Position numbers and translations under genes: made by a program
The notes under the pieces: model-generated
Seen by the model: the letters and a program-made list of their open reading frames with translations, nothing else
Told to the model about the DNA's origin: nothing
Database searches by the model: none
Shown here: positions 10,012 to 18,995 of the stretch, piece after piece
How positions within the stretch are numbered: the first letter of the stretch is position 1
Layout of the letters: each line of letters begins with the position of its first letter
NCBI RefSeq assembly: GCF_000742135.1
Contig: NZ_KN046818.1
Location: forward strand, 1,964,500-2,028,499
Length of the DNA: 64,000 nt
Source: Klebsiella pneumoniae
Lineage (GTDB): Bacteria; Pseudomonadota; Gammaproteobacteria; Enterobacterales; Enterobacteriaceae
Reading direction: 5' to 3'

Positions 10012-10054
10012 AACGATTGAATGAGGTGATATTAATAACTTGAGTGAGGAACCT

Positions 10055-11485
10055 ATGTCTTCGTTTTCGTCTACAGACGGGCAGTCAAAGAGCAATTATG
10101 CTGGAATGAGTGAAAGGCGGTCGATTGATTACATCCCGGAAAGCGAACGGCATGGACACCCTTTTAGCCAGTTCACCCTTTGGTTTGGCGGCAATCTGCA
10201 AATTACGGCGATTGTCACTGGCGCTTTAGCCGTTGTGCTGGGCGGCGATGTAGTGTGGTCTCTGGTCGGGCTTCTGGTCGGTCAGATGCTGGGGGCGGCG
10301 GTGATGTCTCTGCATGCGCTGCAGGGACCGCGACTGGGACTTCCGCAAATGATCCTTAGCCGCGCCCAGTTTGGGGTTTTTGGCGCGGTGGTGCCGCTGG
10401 TGCTGGTTTGCGTCATGTATATCGGTTTTTCTGCCAGCGGCACCGTATTGGCCGGGCAGGCAATGGCCAAACTACTGAATATCAGCCACGTAGCCGGGAT
10501 GCTGATATTCAGTGCGATTATTATCGTTATCGCCGTCCTCGGTTATAAGGTGATCCACAAGCTGGGCAAACTGGCGAGTATCGTCGGAATTCTCGCCTTC
10601 GTTTATATGTTCATCACGCTGCTACTTTCGGCCGATCTCAGTGCGCTCGCGCACAATAACCATTTTTCGCTGCCGACGTTTTTATTAGCCGTATCGCTCT
10701 CCTCATCGTGGCAGATCGCTTTTTGCCCCTATGTATCCGACTATTCGCGCTACCTGCCACGCGATGTTTCCGCCACGAAAACGTGGTGCTCAGTGTTTTT
10801 CGGCACCGTATTGGGTACCCAAACGTCGATGACGCTCGGGGTTCTGACAGTGGCCATTGCCGGCAGCGCGTTCCCTGGTCACGAGGTGAGCTATCTGGTG
10901 GGATTAGGTAAGAGTCAGGCGATGGCCATGGTTATCTATTTCGCCATCTGTTTTGGTAAAATTACCTTCACTACCCTCAATGCGTACGGCAGCTTTATGT
11001 CGCTGACCACCATTGTTTCCGCCTTCCGCCGGCAAACCGTGCTGTCGCAAAAGTGTCGCATTGCATTCGTGGTGCTGATGGTGACGGCTTCCTGCATTAT
11101 CGCGTTGCTTAGCGAACCCGCTTTCTTAAAGCATTTCACGCATTTTCTTCTGTTTCTGCTGGCGTTCTTCGTGCCGTGGAGCGCCATCTGTCTGACGGAT
11201 TATTATCTTATCTCGAAGGGCGCCATCGATATTCCGGCGCTAAGCGACCCGCAGCAACGCTACGGGTTCTGGAACCTGTACGCGATCACCCTGTATATCG
11301 TCGGTGTGCTTATCCAGTTGCCGTTCATTGAGAACCCGTTGTTCCATGGTTCGCTCACGTGGATCTTCGCCGGTAACGATGTCTCATGGATAATAGGCTG
11401 GTTTGGCACCGGGGTTCTTTACTACGCGCTGCGCCGCTTTGACCGCCGGTCGCTGCCGGCGCAGAGTCTTTTCCCTTCCACCTGA
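10055..11485 (+). CDS. NCS1-family nucleobase/cytosine-type permease
   Basis: This 476-residue polytopic transporter of the nucleobase:cation symporter-1 family is similar in layout to CodB, with about 12 membrane segments. The early F-T-L-W-F-G-G-N-L-Q motif and the G-P-R-L-G-L-P-Q-M loop are typical of NCS1. The ATG at 10055 is preceded by GAGTGAGGAACCT; a TTG 15 bases upstream is a weaker alternative. Substrate cannot be read from the sequence. The adjacent hutD-type gene and HutC-like palindrome suggest a link to histidine/urocanate or a related imidazole or pyrimidine compound, which is inference. Confidence 0.85.
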   Translation: MSSFSSTDGQSKSNYAGMSERRSIDYIPESERHGHPFSQFTLWFGGNLQITAIVTGALAVVLGGDVVWSLVGLLVGQMLGAAVMSLHALQGPRLGLPQMILSRAQFGVFGAVVPLVLVCVMYIGFSASGTVLAGQAMAKLLNISHVAGMLIFSAIIIVIAVLGYKVIHKLGKLASIVGILAFVYMFITLLLSADLSALAHNNHFSLPTFLLAVSLSSSWQIAFCPYVSDYSRYLPRDVSATKTWCSVFFGTVLGTQTSMTLGVLTVAIAGSAFPGHEVSYLVGLGKSQAMAMVIYFAICFGKITFTTLNAYGSFMSLTTIVSAFRRQTVLSQKCRIAFVVLMVTASCIIALLSEPAFLKHFTHFLLFLLAFFVPWSAICLTDYYLISKGAIDIPALSDPQQRYGFWNLYAITLYIVGVLIQLPFIENPLFHGSLTWIFAGNDVSWIIGWFGTGVLYYALRRFDRRSLPAQSLFPST

Positions 11486-11492
11486 ATGACAA

Positions 11493-11512
11493 GGGCGGCG
11501 TGAGGGCCGCCC
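11493..11512. terminator. GC hairpin between permease and sapF
   Basis: A 7-bp stem GGGCGGC/GCCGCCC with a 6-base loop lies between the convergent permease and sapF genes. No T run follows. It may end both transcripts, but the evidence is position and stem only. Confidence 0.45.
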
Positions 11513-11529
11513 CTGCCGTTGCCTGCCAG

Positions 11530-12339
11530 CTATTTCCCGTCTTTGCGCCAGGCGTCGGCGGTGAGGGCTTCCCCGAAGTGGCCGGCGATCAGGCGCCGGG
11601 TCAGGTCGTGCAGCGGCGAGGCCAGCACATCGGCAGTGCTGCCGCGCTCGACCACTTCGCCGTTATGCATCACCAGCACCTGATCGCTGATGTGTTTCAT
11701 CATTCCCAGGTGCTGAGTGACATAGATATAGGAGATGCCCTGTTTCTCCTGCAGCTCCAGCATCAGGTTGATAAGCTGGGAGCGCATCGACATATCCAGC
11801 GAGGCCAGCGCCTCATCGCAGACGATAACCTTCGGGCGCAGGATCAGCGCCCTGGCGAGGCCGAGACGCTGCTTCTGACCGGGCGCCAGCATATGAGGGT
11901 AGTAGCTGACGTGGTCCGGCAGCAGACCGACCATGCGCAGGGTGTCGATTATCTGCTTCTGCCGCGCCTCGGCGTCGAGATCGGTATTCAGTCGCAGCGG
12001 AAAATCGAGGATCTGCGAGATGCGCTGACGCGGGTTCAGCGAGGTCGACGGATCCTGAAAGATCATGCGAATCTTCTGACTGCGGTAGGAGTAATCCCCA
12101 AAAGTCAGCGGATGATCGTCAATCAGCAGTTCGCCGCTGGTGGGTTCCACCATGCCCGCCAGCATCTTCGCGAGGGTCGATTTCCCGGAGCCGTTCTCGC
12201 CGATAATCGCCAGCGTCTGCCGTTCGCGCAGGGTAAAACTCAGCGGTTTAACCGCCTCAACCGTCTGACGGTGAAACCAGCCGGTGCGGTAGCGAAAGGT
12301 CTTACTGAGTTGGCGAACTTCCAGCAATGTTTCGACCAT
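11530..12339 (-). CDS. sapF: Sap ABC transporter ATP-binding protein SapF
   Basis: This 269-residue ATPase is the last gene of sapABCDF. Sap resembles dipeptide/oligopeptide ABC transporters and is linked to resistance to antimicrobial peptides, potassium uptake through Trk, and putrescine export in E. coli. Walker A is G-E-N-G-S-G-K-S at residues 47-54. The signature region is A-P-G-Q-K-Q-R-L-G-L-A-R-A and Walker B is V-I-V-C-D-E-A. The Walker B aspartate-glutamate and the following A-L-A-S-L-D are intact. One base separates it from sapD upstream. Confidence 0.95.
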   Translation of the reverse strand: MVETLLEVRQLSKTFRYRTGWFHRQTVEAVKPLSFTLRERQTLAIIGENGSGKSTLAKMLAGMVEPTSGELLIDDHPLTFGDYSYRSQKIRMIFQDPSTSLNPRQRISQILDFPLRLNTDLDAEARQKQIIDTLRMVGLLPDHVSYYPHMLAPGQKQRLGLARALILRPKVIVCDEALASLDMSMRSQLINLMLELQEKQGISYIYVTQHLGMMKHISDQVLVMHNGEVVERGSTADVLASPLHDLTRRLIAGHFGEALTADAWRKDGK

Positions 12340-12340
12340 T

Positions 12341-13333
12341 TCACTCTTTCTCCATGTTCAACGGGAAATGACAGGCGTACAGATGGTTGCGCGCCCCGGT
12401 AAGACGCGGCGTTTCGATACACTCGCGCTGGGCGTACGGGCAGCGCGGCCCCAGCCGACAGCCGATAGGCAACTGCTCCAGTAGCGGGATCGCTCCAGGC
12501 AGGGTGTTGAGGCGACTTTTATGCGGCATGGCGCTACCGAAATCCGGGATCGCGCGGATTAACGCCTGGGTGTAGGGGTGATGTGGGAGGGTGATCAGCT
12601 CTTCGCTGGGCCCACTCTCCACCGTCTGCCCGCAGTACATGACGTTGATTTTATCCGCCCATTTGCTGAGCATTTGCAGGTCATGGCTGATCAGCAAGAT
12701 GGTGGTGTTGTTGTTCTGGTTGAGCCGCGTCAGCAGGCGAATAATCTGCGCCTGGGTGGTCGGCTCCATGGCGTTGGTCGGCTCGTCGGCAATCAGCAGA
12801 CGCGGCTGGTTGGCCAGGGCGATGGCGATCATCACCTTCTGGCACTCGCCCTCGGTCAGCTGATAGGGGAAGCTGCGCATGGCATCTTTGTGATCTTTAA
12901 TGCCGACGCGGTGCAACAGCTCGATGGCCCGGCGCTTGCGCCAGCCCAGCCGTTGCCACCAGCGGCCCTTGTAGGTCCAGCCGGGGATACTCTGAATCAG
13001 CTGCTGGCCGATGCGCTCAGAGGGATCGAGGCACGACTGGGGCTCCTGAAAAATCATCGACACGTTATGGCCGATCAGCTTCCGGCGCTCGCGGTTCGAC
13101 AGTCGCAGCAGGTCGATGTCATCGAAGCGCATGCGGTCGGCCGTGACCCGCCAGTTGTCTTTGGTCACGCCGCAGATAGCTTTGGCAATAAGGCTTTTCC
13201 CGGAGCCGGATTCCCCCACCAGGCCGCGGATTTCGCCTTCGGTCAGCGTCAGGCTGACGCGATCGACGGCTTTTACCCAGCCTTCGCTGGTTTTAAATTC
13301 AATGGTTAAGTGACGAATATCGAGTAACGGCAT
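12341..13333 (-). CDS. sapD: Sap ABC transporter ATP-binding protein SapD
   Basis: This 330-residue ATPase has the same length as E. coli SapD. Walker A is G-E-S-G-S-G-K-S at residues 40-47 and Walker B is L-L-I-A-D-E-P. The signature is degenerate (L-T-E-G-E-C-Q-K-V instead of L-S-G-G). Near the C-terminus the oligopeptide-transporter-type cysteines (C-R-L-G-P-R-C-P and C-x-x-C-H-F) are present. SapD also confers ATP dependence on Trk potassium uptake in E. coli. The ATG overlaps the sapC stop (TAATG); the longer open frame lies inside sapC and is not used. Confidence 0.95.
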   Translation of the reverse strand: MPLLDIRHLTIEFKTSEGWVKAVDRVSLTLTEGEIRGLVGESGSGKSLIAKAICGVTKDNWRVTADRMRFDDIDLLRLSNRERRKLIGHNVSMIFQEPQSCLDPSERIGQQLIQSIPGWTYKGRWWQRLGWRKRRAIELLHRVGIKDHKDAMRSFPYQLTEGECQKVMIAIALANQPRLLIADEPTNAMEPTTQAQIIRLLTRLNQNNNTTILLISHDLQMLSKWADKINVMYCGQTVESGPSEELITLPHHPYTQALIRAIPDFGSAMPHKSRLNTLPGAIPLLEQLPIGCRLGPRCPYAQRECIETPRLTGARNHLYACHFPLNMEKE

Positions 13334-14223
13334 TATTCTACCCCGGCAATGATCGCCCGGCGAATACCGTCGCCCAGCAGGTTGACCAGCAGTACGCTGA
13401 GCATAATCGCCGCCCCGGGGAGCATCACGGTCCACGGCGCCACATAGATAAGCTCCAGCGCATCGCCCAGCATGGCTCCCCATTCCGGCGAAGGCAGCTG
13501 GGCGCCGAGATCAAGAAAGCCCAGTGCGGCAATATCCAGAATGGCCATCGACAGGGCGCGAGTGATCTCGGTCACCAGGCCGGAGGCGATATTGGGCAGG
13601 ATGGCGAACAGCAGAATATTCAGCGTCGAGGCGCCGTCGAGGCGGGCGGCGATGATGTACTCTTTCTCCAGCTCATCGTGGACCATGCTGTAGACGGAGC
13701 GCACCATGCGCGGCAGCAGCGCCAGCCAGACGGCGAACATCGCATGGCTCAGATGCGGCCCGGCAAAGGCGACGACGATAATCGCCAGCAGCAGCGAGGG
13801 GATCGAGAGCAGGGTGTCGAGGATATGGTTCATCACCGCCGAGCGCAGGCCGTGGGTCGATCCGGCAATCACGCCCAGCACCAGACCAAACAGCGTGGCG
13901 CCGAGGGTGACGACAAAAGCGCCGCCGACGGTGGGCGCCGCGCCGCTCAGCAGTCGGCTCAGCACATCGCGGCCGAGGTCATCGGTTCCCAGAAAGAAGG
14001 AGACTTCGCCATAGCGCGACCACGACGGCGGCAACAGCTGGTAGCCGAGGAACTGCTGGTCGATGCCGTAGGGGGCGAACCAGCCGCCGAAGACGCAGAG
14101 CAGCAGCAGGCCCGCGCAGCCGTACAGACCGATCATCGCTGTGGTGTCGCCATAGAACTTACGCCATACGGTGCGCAGCGCGCCGGGCGGACGCTTTTCC
14201 AGATAAACGCTATCGTAGGGCAT
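13333..14223 (-). CDS. sapC: Sap ABC transporter permease SapC
   Basis: This 296-residue inner-membrane permease of the DppC type has about six membrane segments. The permease EAA-type loop is near residues 195-215 ([13 protein letters not shown]). The N-terminal signature [13 protein letters not shown] is typical of peptide-transporter C subunits. It overlaps sapB by 14 bases at its start and sapD by one base at its end, so the operon is tightly coupled. Confidence 0.96.
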   Translation of the reverse strand: MPYDSVYLEKRPPGALRTVWRKFYGDTTAMIGLYGCAGLLLLCVFGGWFAPYGIDQQFLGYQLLPPSWSRYGEVSFFLGTDDLGRDVLSRLLSGAAPTVGGAFVVTLGATLFGLVLGVIAGSTHGLRSAVMNHILDTLLSIPSLLLAIIVVAFAGPHLSHAMFAVWLALLPRMVRSVYSMVHDELEKEYIIAARLDGASTLNILLFAILPNIASGLVTEITRALSMAILDIAALGFLDLGAQLPSPEWGAMLGDALELIYVAPWTVMLPGAAIMLSVLLVNLLGDGIRRAIIAGVE

Positions 14224-15175
14224 ACCATTCCTTATGTTTCAGTGGGTTAGCCATGGCACCGAGAATATCGGAAATTACGTTGACAATAATCACCAGCGCG
14301 CCAATCACCATCACTCCGGCGGAGATCGCCGCGTAGTCCTGCTGGCGAATAGCGTTGATCAGCCAGCGGCCTAGTCCAGGCCAGCTGAACACCATCTCAG
14401 TGATCATCGCCAGGGTGAGCATGGTGGAAAACTGCAGGCCGAGACGCGGGATCACCGGCGGCAGGGCGTTGTGCAGCACATGGCGCAGTAGAATTTTGCG
14501 TCGCGACACGCCGCGGGTGGCGGCCGCTTTTACATAGTTAGTGTCATACACCTCGCTGGTGCTAATGCGCATCAGGCGGATCACTTCAGTGGTGGGGGCG
14601 ACCGCCAGGGTCAATACCGGCAGCACCATATGCCGGGCGGCGCTGACGATCATCTCATGGCGCCACGGCGAGTCCGAAAGCCAGGCGTCAATCAGCGCGA
14701 AACCGGTGACGTTTTTCACCTCATACAGCAGATCGAAGCGACCGGAGACCGGAAGCCAGCCGAGGGTCAGGGAAAAGAAGAGGGTCAGGAGCAGGGCCAG
14801 CCAGAAGACCGGGATCGAGAAACCGACCAGCGCGACGGCGCTGATCAGGGTATCGGGCCATTTATTGCGCATTACGCCGGCGATCATCCCCACCGGAATG
14901 CCTATCAGCAGGGCAAAGCCGAAGGCGAGGATGCACAGCTCCATGGTCGCCGGGAAAACCTCGCGCAACTGCTCAGAAATCAGCTGGCCGTTAATGCTGG
15001 AGACGCCGAAATCCCAGTGCAGCACCCCTTCAAACCAGAACAGCCACGCATTCCACAGGGAAGCGCCCTGCAGTGGGGCATGAGGGGTGAAATAGCTCAG
15101 GCTGAAACCGACAAAGGTCAGAAAAAAGAGAGTGATCAGCAGCAGCAGCAGACGGCGCAGGGTAAAAATAATCAT
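14210..15175 (-). CDS. sapB: Sap ABC transporter permease SapB
   Basis: This 321-residue DppB-type inner-membrane permease pairs with SapC. The first membrane segment begins at once ([12 protein letters not shown]), and the EAA-type loop reads [12 protein letters not shown]. Length equals that of E. coli SapB. It overlaps the sapA stop by 4 bases and sapC by 14. Confidence 0.96.
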   Translation of the reverse strand: MIIFTLRRLLLLLITLFFLTFVGFSLSYFTPHAPLQGASLWNAWLFWFEGVLHWDFGVSSINGQLISEQLREVFPATMELCILAFGFALLIGIPVGMIAGVMRNKWPDTLISAVALVGFSIPVFWLALLLTLFFSLTLGWLPVSGRFDLLYEVKNVTGFALIDAWLSDSPWRHEMIVSAARHMVLPVLTLAVAPTTEVIRLMRISTSEVYDTNYVKAAATRGVSRRKILLRHVLHNALPPVIPRLGLQFSTMLTLAMITEMVFSWPGLGRWLINAIRQQDYAAISAGVMVIGALVIIVNVISDILGAMANPLKHKEWYALR

Positions 15176-16815
15176 GGCTTCTTCACCTCTTCGGTATTTT
15201 CCCGCGATACGCCAGCGAACGAAGCGTTACCGAAAGGGCTGAGCACCAGGCCTTTCATATCATAGCGGTAGGCCTGCAGCCGCAGCGACGAGGCCAGCGG
15301 CAGGACCGGCAGTTCGCGGGCGAGGATCCGCTGCGCCTCTTTGTAAGCGTCCATCCGCGAGGAGAGCTGCTGCGAGAGCAGCGCTTTTTGCAGCACGTCG
15401 TCAAACTCCCGGTTACACCAGTGGGCAAAGTTGGTTTGCGAGGCGATGGCCGCGCAGCTCAGCAGCGGTCGGAAGAAACTGTCCGGATCGTTACTGTCCG
15501 TCGCCCAGCCGGAGAGCGTCAGGTCGTGGCTCATGTCCATCAGGCGCGCCTCCTGGAAACGTCCCTCTACCGGCACAATAATCACCTTAACGCCAATCTG
15601 CGCCATATCCGCCTGGATAAGCTCCGCCGTTTTCAGCGGGCTGGGATTCCACGCCTGCGAGCTGGTGGGCACCCACAGCTTGAGGGTCAGGTTTTCCAGC
15701 CCCAGGGCTTTCAGGCGGGCGCGGGCCTCCTGCGGATTATATTCGGTAATTTTAGCGTCATTATCGTAGGCCCACGAGGCCCGCGGCAGCATGGACGCCG
15801 CCGTCTCCGCGGTGCCATAGTAGATGGACTGCATCAGGCGCTGGTTGTTAATCGCCAGCGCCAGCGCATGGCGCACCTCAGGGTTATCCAGCGGCGGCTT
15901 GGCGGTGTTGAAGGCCAGCCAGGCGATGTTCATTCCCGGGCGCAGCGTCAGGCGCAGGCGCGGGTCGTCACGCAGGATCGTCAACTGGCTGGCGGCCGGC
16001 CAGGCCAGCACGTCGCATTCTCCGGTCAGCAGTTTCGACAGGCGGCCGGTGCCGCCGGAGCCAAGGTCGACCACCACCTGGGGCATCAACGGTTTGCCGC
16101 GCCAGTAGCCGGGGTGGCGCTGCAGGCGAACATATTGTCCGGAGCGGTAATCGGATAGCTGGAACGGGCCGGTGCCAACCGGCTGGCGATCCAGTTGCTC
16201 CTGGCGGTCGTCCTGCGTTAAGCGGGCGGCATATTCGGCAGAGGTAATTGACGCATAGTGGGTGGCCAGATGCCAGAGGAACGAGGCGTCCGGCCGCTTG
16301 AGGCGAAACTCCACGGTCTGATTATCCAGCTTGCGGACGCTCTCCACGCTGTCAGCAAACTGCAGACTGTCGAAGTAGGGGAAGCTGCTGCCGTTGACGT
16401 TGTGCCACGGATGGTCGCGGTTAAAAATACGGCCAAAGGTAAAAATGACGTCATCGGCATTAAAGTCCCGCGTCGGGGTAAACCACGCCGTGCGTTGAAA
16501 CGGGACGTGGCGGCGCAGGTGAAAGCGGTAGGTGGCGCCGTTATCGAGAACTTCCCAGCTCTCCGCCAGCTCGGGGACCAGCCGGTAGGTATAGGGATCG
16601 ACGTCAAGCAGACGATCGTAGATCTGAGCGGCCAGCGTATCGACAATCAGGCCGCTGCTGACTTTCTGCGGATTAAAGGTATTAACCTGGCCGCTGACGC
16701 AATAGACGAAACCGCTATCGCGGATATCGGCGCGGTCGGGGAGCGCAGGGGCGGCAAAAGCTGGCCCACACAGCAGGGAAACGGCTGCCAGGAGAGATGA
16801 CAATTTCAGGCGCAT
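15172..16815 (-). CDS. sapA: Sap periplasmic peptide-binding protein SapA
   Basis: This 547-residue solute-binding protein of the SBP_bac_5 (DppA/OppA) family is exported by an N-terminal signal (cleavage probably after A-F-A-A). In Salmonella and Haemophilus, SapA binds antimicrobial peptides for import. Family motifs include V-P-E-L-A-E-S-W-E near residue 85 and the late D-S-F-F-R-P-L block. It is the first gene of the sap operon. The ribosome site is poor (ACAGAAAAT before the ATG), which may limit its translation. Confidence 0.95.
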   Translation of the reverse strand: MRLKLSSLLAAVSLLCGPAFAAPALPDRADIRDSGFVYCVSGQVNTFNPQKVSSGLIVDTLAAQIYDRLLDVDPYTYRLVPELAESWEVLDNGATYRFHLRRHVPFQRTAWFTPTRDFNADDVIFTFGRIFNRDHPWHNVNGSSFPYFDSLQFADSVESVRKLDNQTVEFRLKRPDASFLWHLATHYASITSAEYAARLTQDDRQEQLDRQPVGTGPFQLSDYRSGQYVRLQRHPGYWRGKPLMPQVVVDLGSGGTGRLSKLLTGECDVLAWPAASQLTILRDDPRLRLTLRPGMNIAWLAFNTAKPPLDNPEVRHALALAINNQRLMQSIYYGTAETAASMLPRASWAYDNDAKITEYNPQEARARLKALGLENLTLKLWVPTSSQAWNPSPLKTAELIQADMAQIGVKVIIVPVEGRFQEARLMDMSHDLTLSGWATDSNDPDSFFRPLLSCAAIASQTNFAHWCNREFDDVLQKALLSQQLSSRMDAYKEAQRILARELPVLPLASSLRLQAYRYDMKGLVLSPFGNASFAGVSRENTEEVKKP

Positions 16816-17148
16816 ATTTTCTGTTTGATTATAGAGCTGAACTCTATCTTATTAAGATTAATAGACATTCACCACCGCCTTCAACAAGCCTGAGGGATAA
16901 TGCGGTTACCGGGTGCGTATAGTATTCAGTCAATTGATTAAAATAGTCGCGGAACCGAGTCTGTATAGTGAAACATGGTAACTTTTTATCGCCGATATCG
17001 CCAGTCAGCTCTGTTTGGCCGCGGTTGACCAAACGGCGACGACGTGCGGACGCTAGAGAATAGATTCAGTATAGCGGGGAGAAAGCCGATGACCCGACGG
17101 GCGACTAGCCGTACCCGTCGGGTGTGATACAGGGGGAGCGTGTTTCGA
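16816..17148. other. Intergenic region upstream of sapA
   Basis: 333 bases separate sapA from the downstream end of the SDR gene. A perfect TATAAT lies on the minus strand at 16828-16833, but so close to the sapA ATG that it would give an almost leaderless message. An inverted repeat (ACCCGACGGG at 17092-17101 with CCCGTCGGGT at 17114-17123) could terminate the SDR transcript, though without a T run. A 62-codon open frame at 16844-17032 on the minus strand shows no family resemblance and is not called. Confidence 0.5.
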
Positions 17149-18057
17149 TTATTGTGACAGTGTCACTTTATGATAGTCCATGTTCTGCAGGTCCTCCAGC
17201 AGCCCGGGGCCAACCGGCTGCCACTGCAAGCGCTCGCGGGTCCATGCCGAGCTGGCGCGCAGGTCAAGGGCGGTAAACGGCGCAAACCAGCCGAACCAGG
17301 CGTCGACCTGCGAGTCATCCAGGTGGGTCAGCGGCAGGTTTAATCCGTGGGCAATTACCGCTGCAATATCGCGTAACGCGATCCCCTCTTCGGCCACCGC
17401 ATGATAGCGCTCGCCGGCCGCGCCCTGAAGCAGCGCGCTGACATACAGACGTGCGACGTCATCGACATGGGCGGCTGACCAGCGGTTGCTTCCCTCGCCG
17501 CGCAGGGCTACCGCCCCGTTGGCGACCGCGCGTTCGATATAGCAGGTCAGCAGTCCCTGACGCACGGTGTCATGCACCTGCGGTAAGCGGACCACCCTGA
17601 CATCCACTCCCGCCTCCAGCAACTGCTGGCCGGCGAGCTCTGAGGCGGTGCGCGGGCTGGGGTGCCCTGAGTTGAAGAACGACTCCCGGGCCGGGGCGCC
17701 GCTCCCGTCGTCGCCCATCAGCGTGCCGGAGGTGATCACCAGCGGCCGCGTGCTGCCTCGCAGCGCCTGGCCCAGGGCCAGGATCGCCTGGCGGTCTTTC
17801 TCGCAGTTAGCGGCAAAGCGGCTGAAGTCGTGGTCGAAGGCGGTATGGATCACCGCGTCGGCATTCCCGACGCCAGCCAGCAGCGACTCCGGGGCATCCA
17901 GCGTGCCGCGATGCACCTCGGCGCCGGCCGCCTTCAGGGCCTGTGCGGTGCTTTCGCTGCGCGCGAGGCCGATAACCTGATGGCCCGACGCCTGCAGCGC
18001 CGGAAGAATACGTGAGCCGATAAATCCGCTCGCGCCGGTAAGAAATATACGCATCAT
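17149..18057 (-). CDS. Atypical extended SDR-family NAD(P)-binding protein
   Basis: This 302-residue NAD-dependent epimerase/dehydratase-type SDR has a clear Rossmann fold: G-A-S-G-F-I-G-S-R at residues 8-16, then D-A-V-I-H-T-A. At the place where extended SDRs carry Tyr-x3-Lys the sequence reads S-P-R-T-A-S-E-L-A, so the catalytic Tyr and Lys look absent. It is therefore probably an atypical SDR with a binding or non-classical role. It is divergent from an XRE-family regulator, with an imperfect palindrome in the shared 104-base gap. The ATG at 18054 is an alternative start. Substrate is unknown. Confidence 0.85.
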   Translation of the reverse strand: MMRIFLTGASGFIGSRILPALQASGHQVIGLARSESTAQALKAAGAEVHRGTLDAPESLLAGVGNADAVIHTAFDHDFSRFAANCEKDRQAILALGQALRGSTRPLVITSGTLMGDDGSGAPARESFFNSGHPSPRTASELAGQQLLEAGVDVRVVRLPQVHDTVRQGLLTCYIERAVANGAVALRGEGSNRWSAAHVDDVARLYVSALLQGAAGERYHAVAEEGIALRDIAAVIAHGLNLPLTHLDDSQVDAWFGWFAPFTALDLRASSAWTRERLQWQPVGPGLLEDLQNMDYHKVTLSQ

Positions 18058-18095
18058 GGATCTCCTGAATGGGTTTCAGGCGTATCCTACCTGCG

Positions 18096-18121
18096 ATGTC
18101 ATACTATAAAAGTAGAGACAT
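18096..18121. promoter_or_regulatory. Imperfect palindrome between SDR and XRE regulator
   Basis: ATGTC (18096-18100) and GACAT (18117-18121) are the ends of an imperfect inverted repeat whose inner arms read TACT and AGTA. It lies in the shared promoter region of the two divergent genes. It is a candidate autoregulatory operator for the XRE protein; not tested. Confidence 0.4.
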
Positions 18122-18161
18122 TATCGGGGTATAAATTCTAACAGGCAGAACCCACAGGCAG

Positions 18162-18995
18162 ATGATGAACACTTCTGACAACCATGCTTTAGGCGATTTT
18201 CTCCGCGCCCGCCGCCAGCGTCTCGATCCGGCAACGTTTGGCTTCCCGGCGGGACGCCGGCGCACCCCGGGGCTGCGCCGCGAAGAGGTCGCGCAGCTCG
18301 CCAGCATCAGCCCGACCTGGTATACCTGGCTTGAACAGGGGCGCGGCGGGGCGCCTTCCCGCGAGGTGCTGGAGCGGATCGCCCGCGGTCTGCGGCTGAC
18401 CACCCCGGAGCGCGAGCATCTGTTTATTCTCGCCTTTGGCCATCCGCCGCAGACGCGTCTGACGGTGACGGATGATATGACGCCGCGGCTGCAGCGGGTG
18501 CTTGACGCTTTCACCATTCCGGCGATTATCCGCACCGCCAGCTGGGACGTCATCGCCTGGAACGCGCCGGCGGCCAGGGTGCTGACCGACTACAGCCAAC
18601 TGCCGCTGGCGGAGCGCAACGTGCTGCGCCGCCTGTTTACCCGGCCGGAGGCCCGCTGCACTCTGGAGGACTGGCAGAGGGTGGGGCAGCTTATCGTCAA
18701 CGCCTTCCGGGCCGACGTCACGCGGATGGGCGCCACGAAAGAAACTGACCAGTTGATCGCGGAGCTCAGCCAGCAGAGCGTCGAGTTCGCCCGTTTTTGG
18801 CAAAGCCATGACGTCGCCGGTCATGGAGAAGGCTATAAGCGCATTAACCACCCGCAGATGGGTCCGCTCGACCTGGAATTTACCTCCTTTGCCGTGGAGG
18901 GCCGTCCCGATCTTTCCCTGCTGGTCTTTAATCCGGCAACGACGGAGAGCCAGCGGAAAATTCACGGTTTACTTCAGGGGCCTGTGGGCGACTGA
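18162..18995 (+). CDS. XRE-family regulator with MmyB-like ligand domain
   Basis: This 277-residue protein has an N-terminal Cro/C1-type helix-turn-helix at about residues 10-85 (T-P-G-L-R-R-E-E-V-A-Q-L-A, then T-W-Y-T-W-L-E-Q-G-R). A C-terminal MmyB-like ligand-binding domain follows (W-D-V-I-A-W-N-A-P-A-A, then N-H-P-x-x-G-P-L-D-L-E-F). In actinomycetes such regulators often control an adjacent SDR gene; the same pairing exists here on the opposite strand. Two adjacent ATGs (18162, 18165) are possible starts. The 3' end overlaps the converging AraC-type gene by 22 bases. Confidence 0.88.
   Translation: MMNTSDNHALGDFLRARRQRLDPATFGFPAGRRRTPGLRREEVAQLASISPTWYTWLEQGRGGAPSREVLERIARGLRLTTPEREHLFILAFGHPPQTRLTVTDDMTPRLQRVLDAFTIPAIIRTASWDVIAWNAPAARVLTDYSQLPLAERNVLRRLFTRPEARCTLEDWQRVGQLIVNAFRADVTRMGATKETDQLIAELSQQSVEFARFWQSHDVAGHGEGYKRINHPQMGPLDLEFTSFAVEGRPDLSLLVFNPATTESQRKIHGLLQGPVGD

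Noticed and set aside
13334..13483. Longer start for SapD inside sapC
   Set aside because: It would overlap sapC by 150 bases with non-homologous sequence; the ATG at 13333 matches the known length.
16828..16833. Perfect TATAAT just before sapA
   Set aside because: It is too close to the ATG and its -35 is poor; probably coincidental.
16844..17032. 62-codon minus-strand frame upstream of sapA
   Set aside because: It has no ribosome site, family resemblance or conserved context; chance frame.
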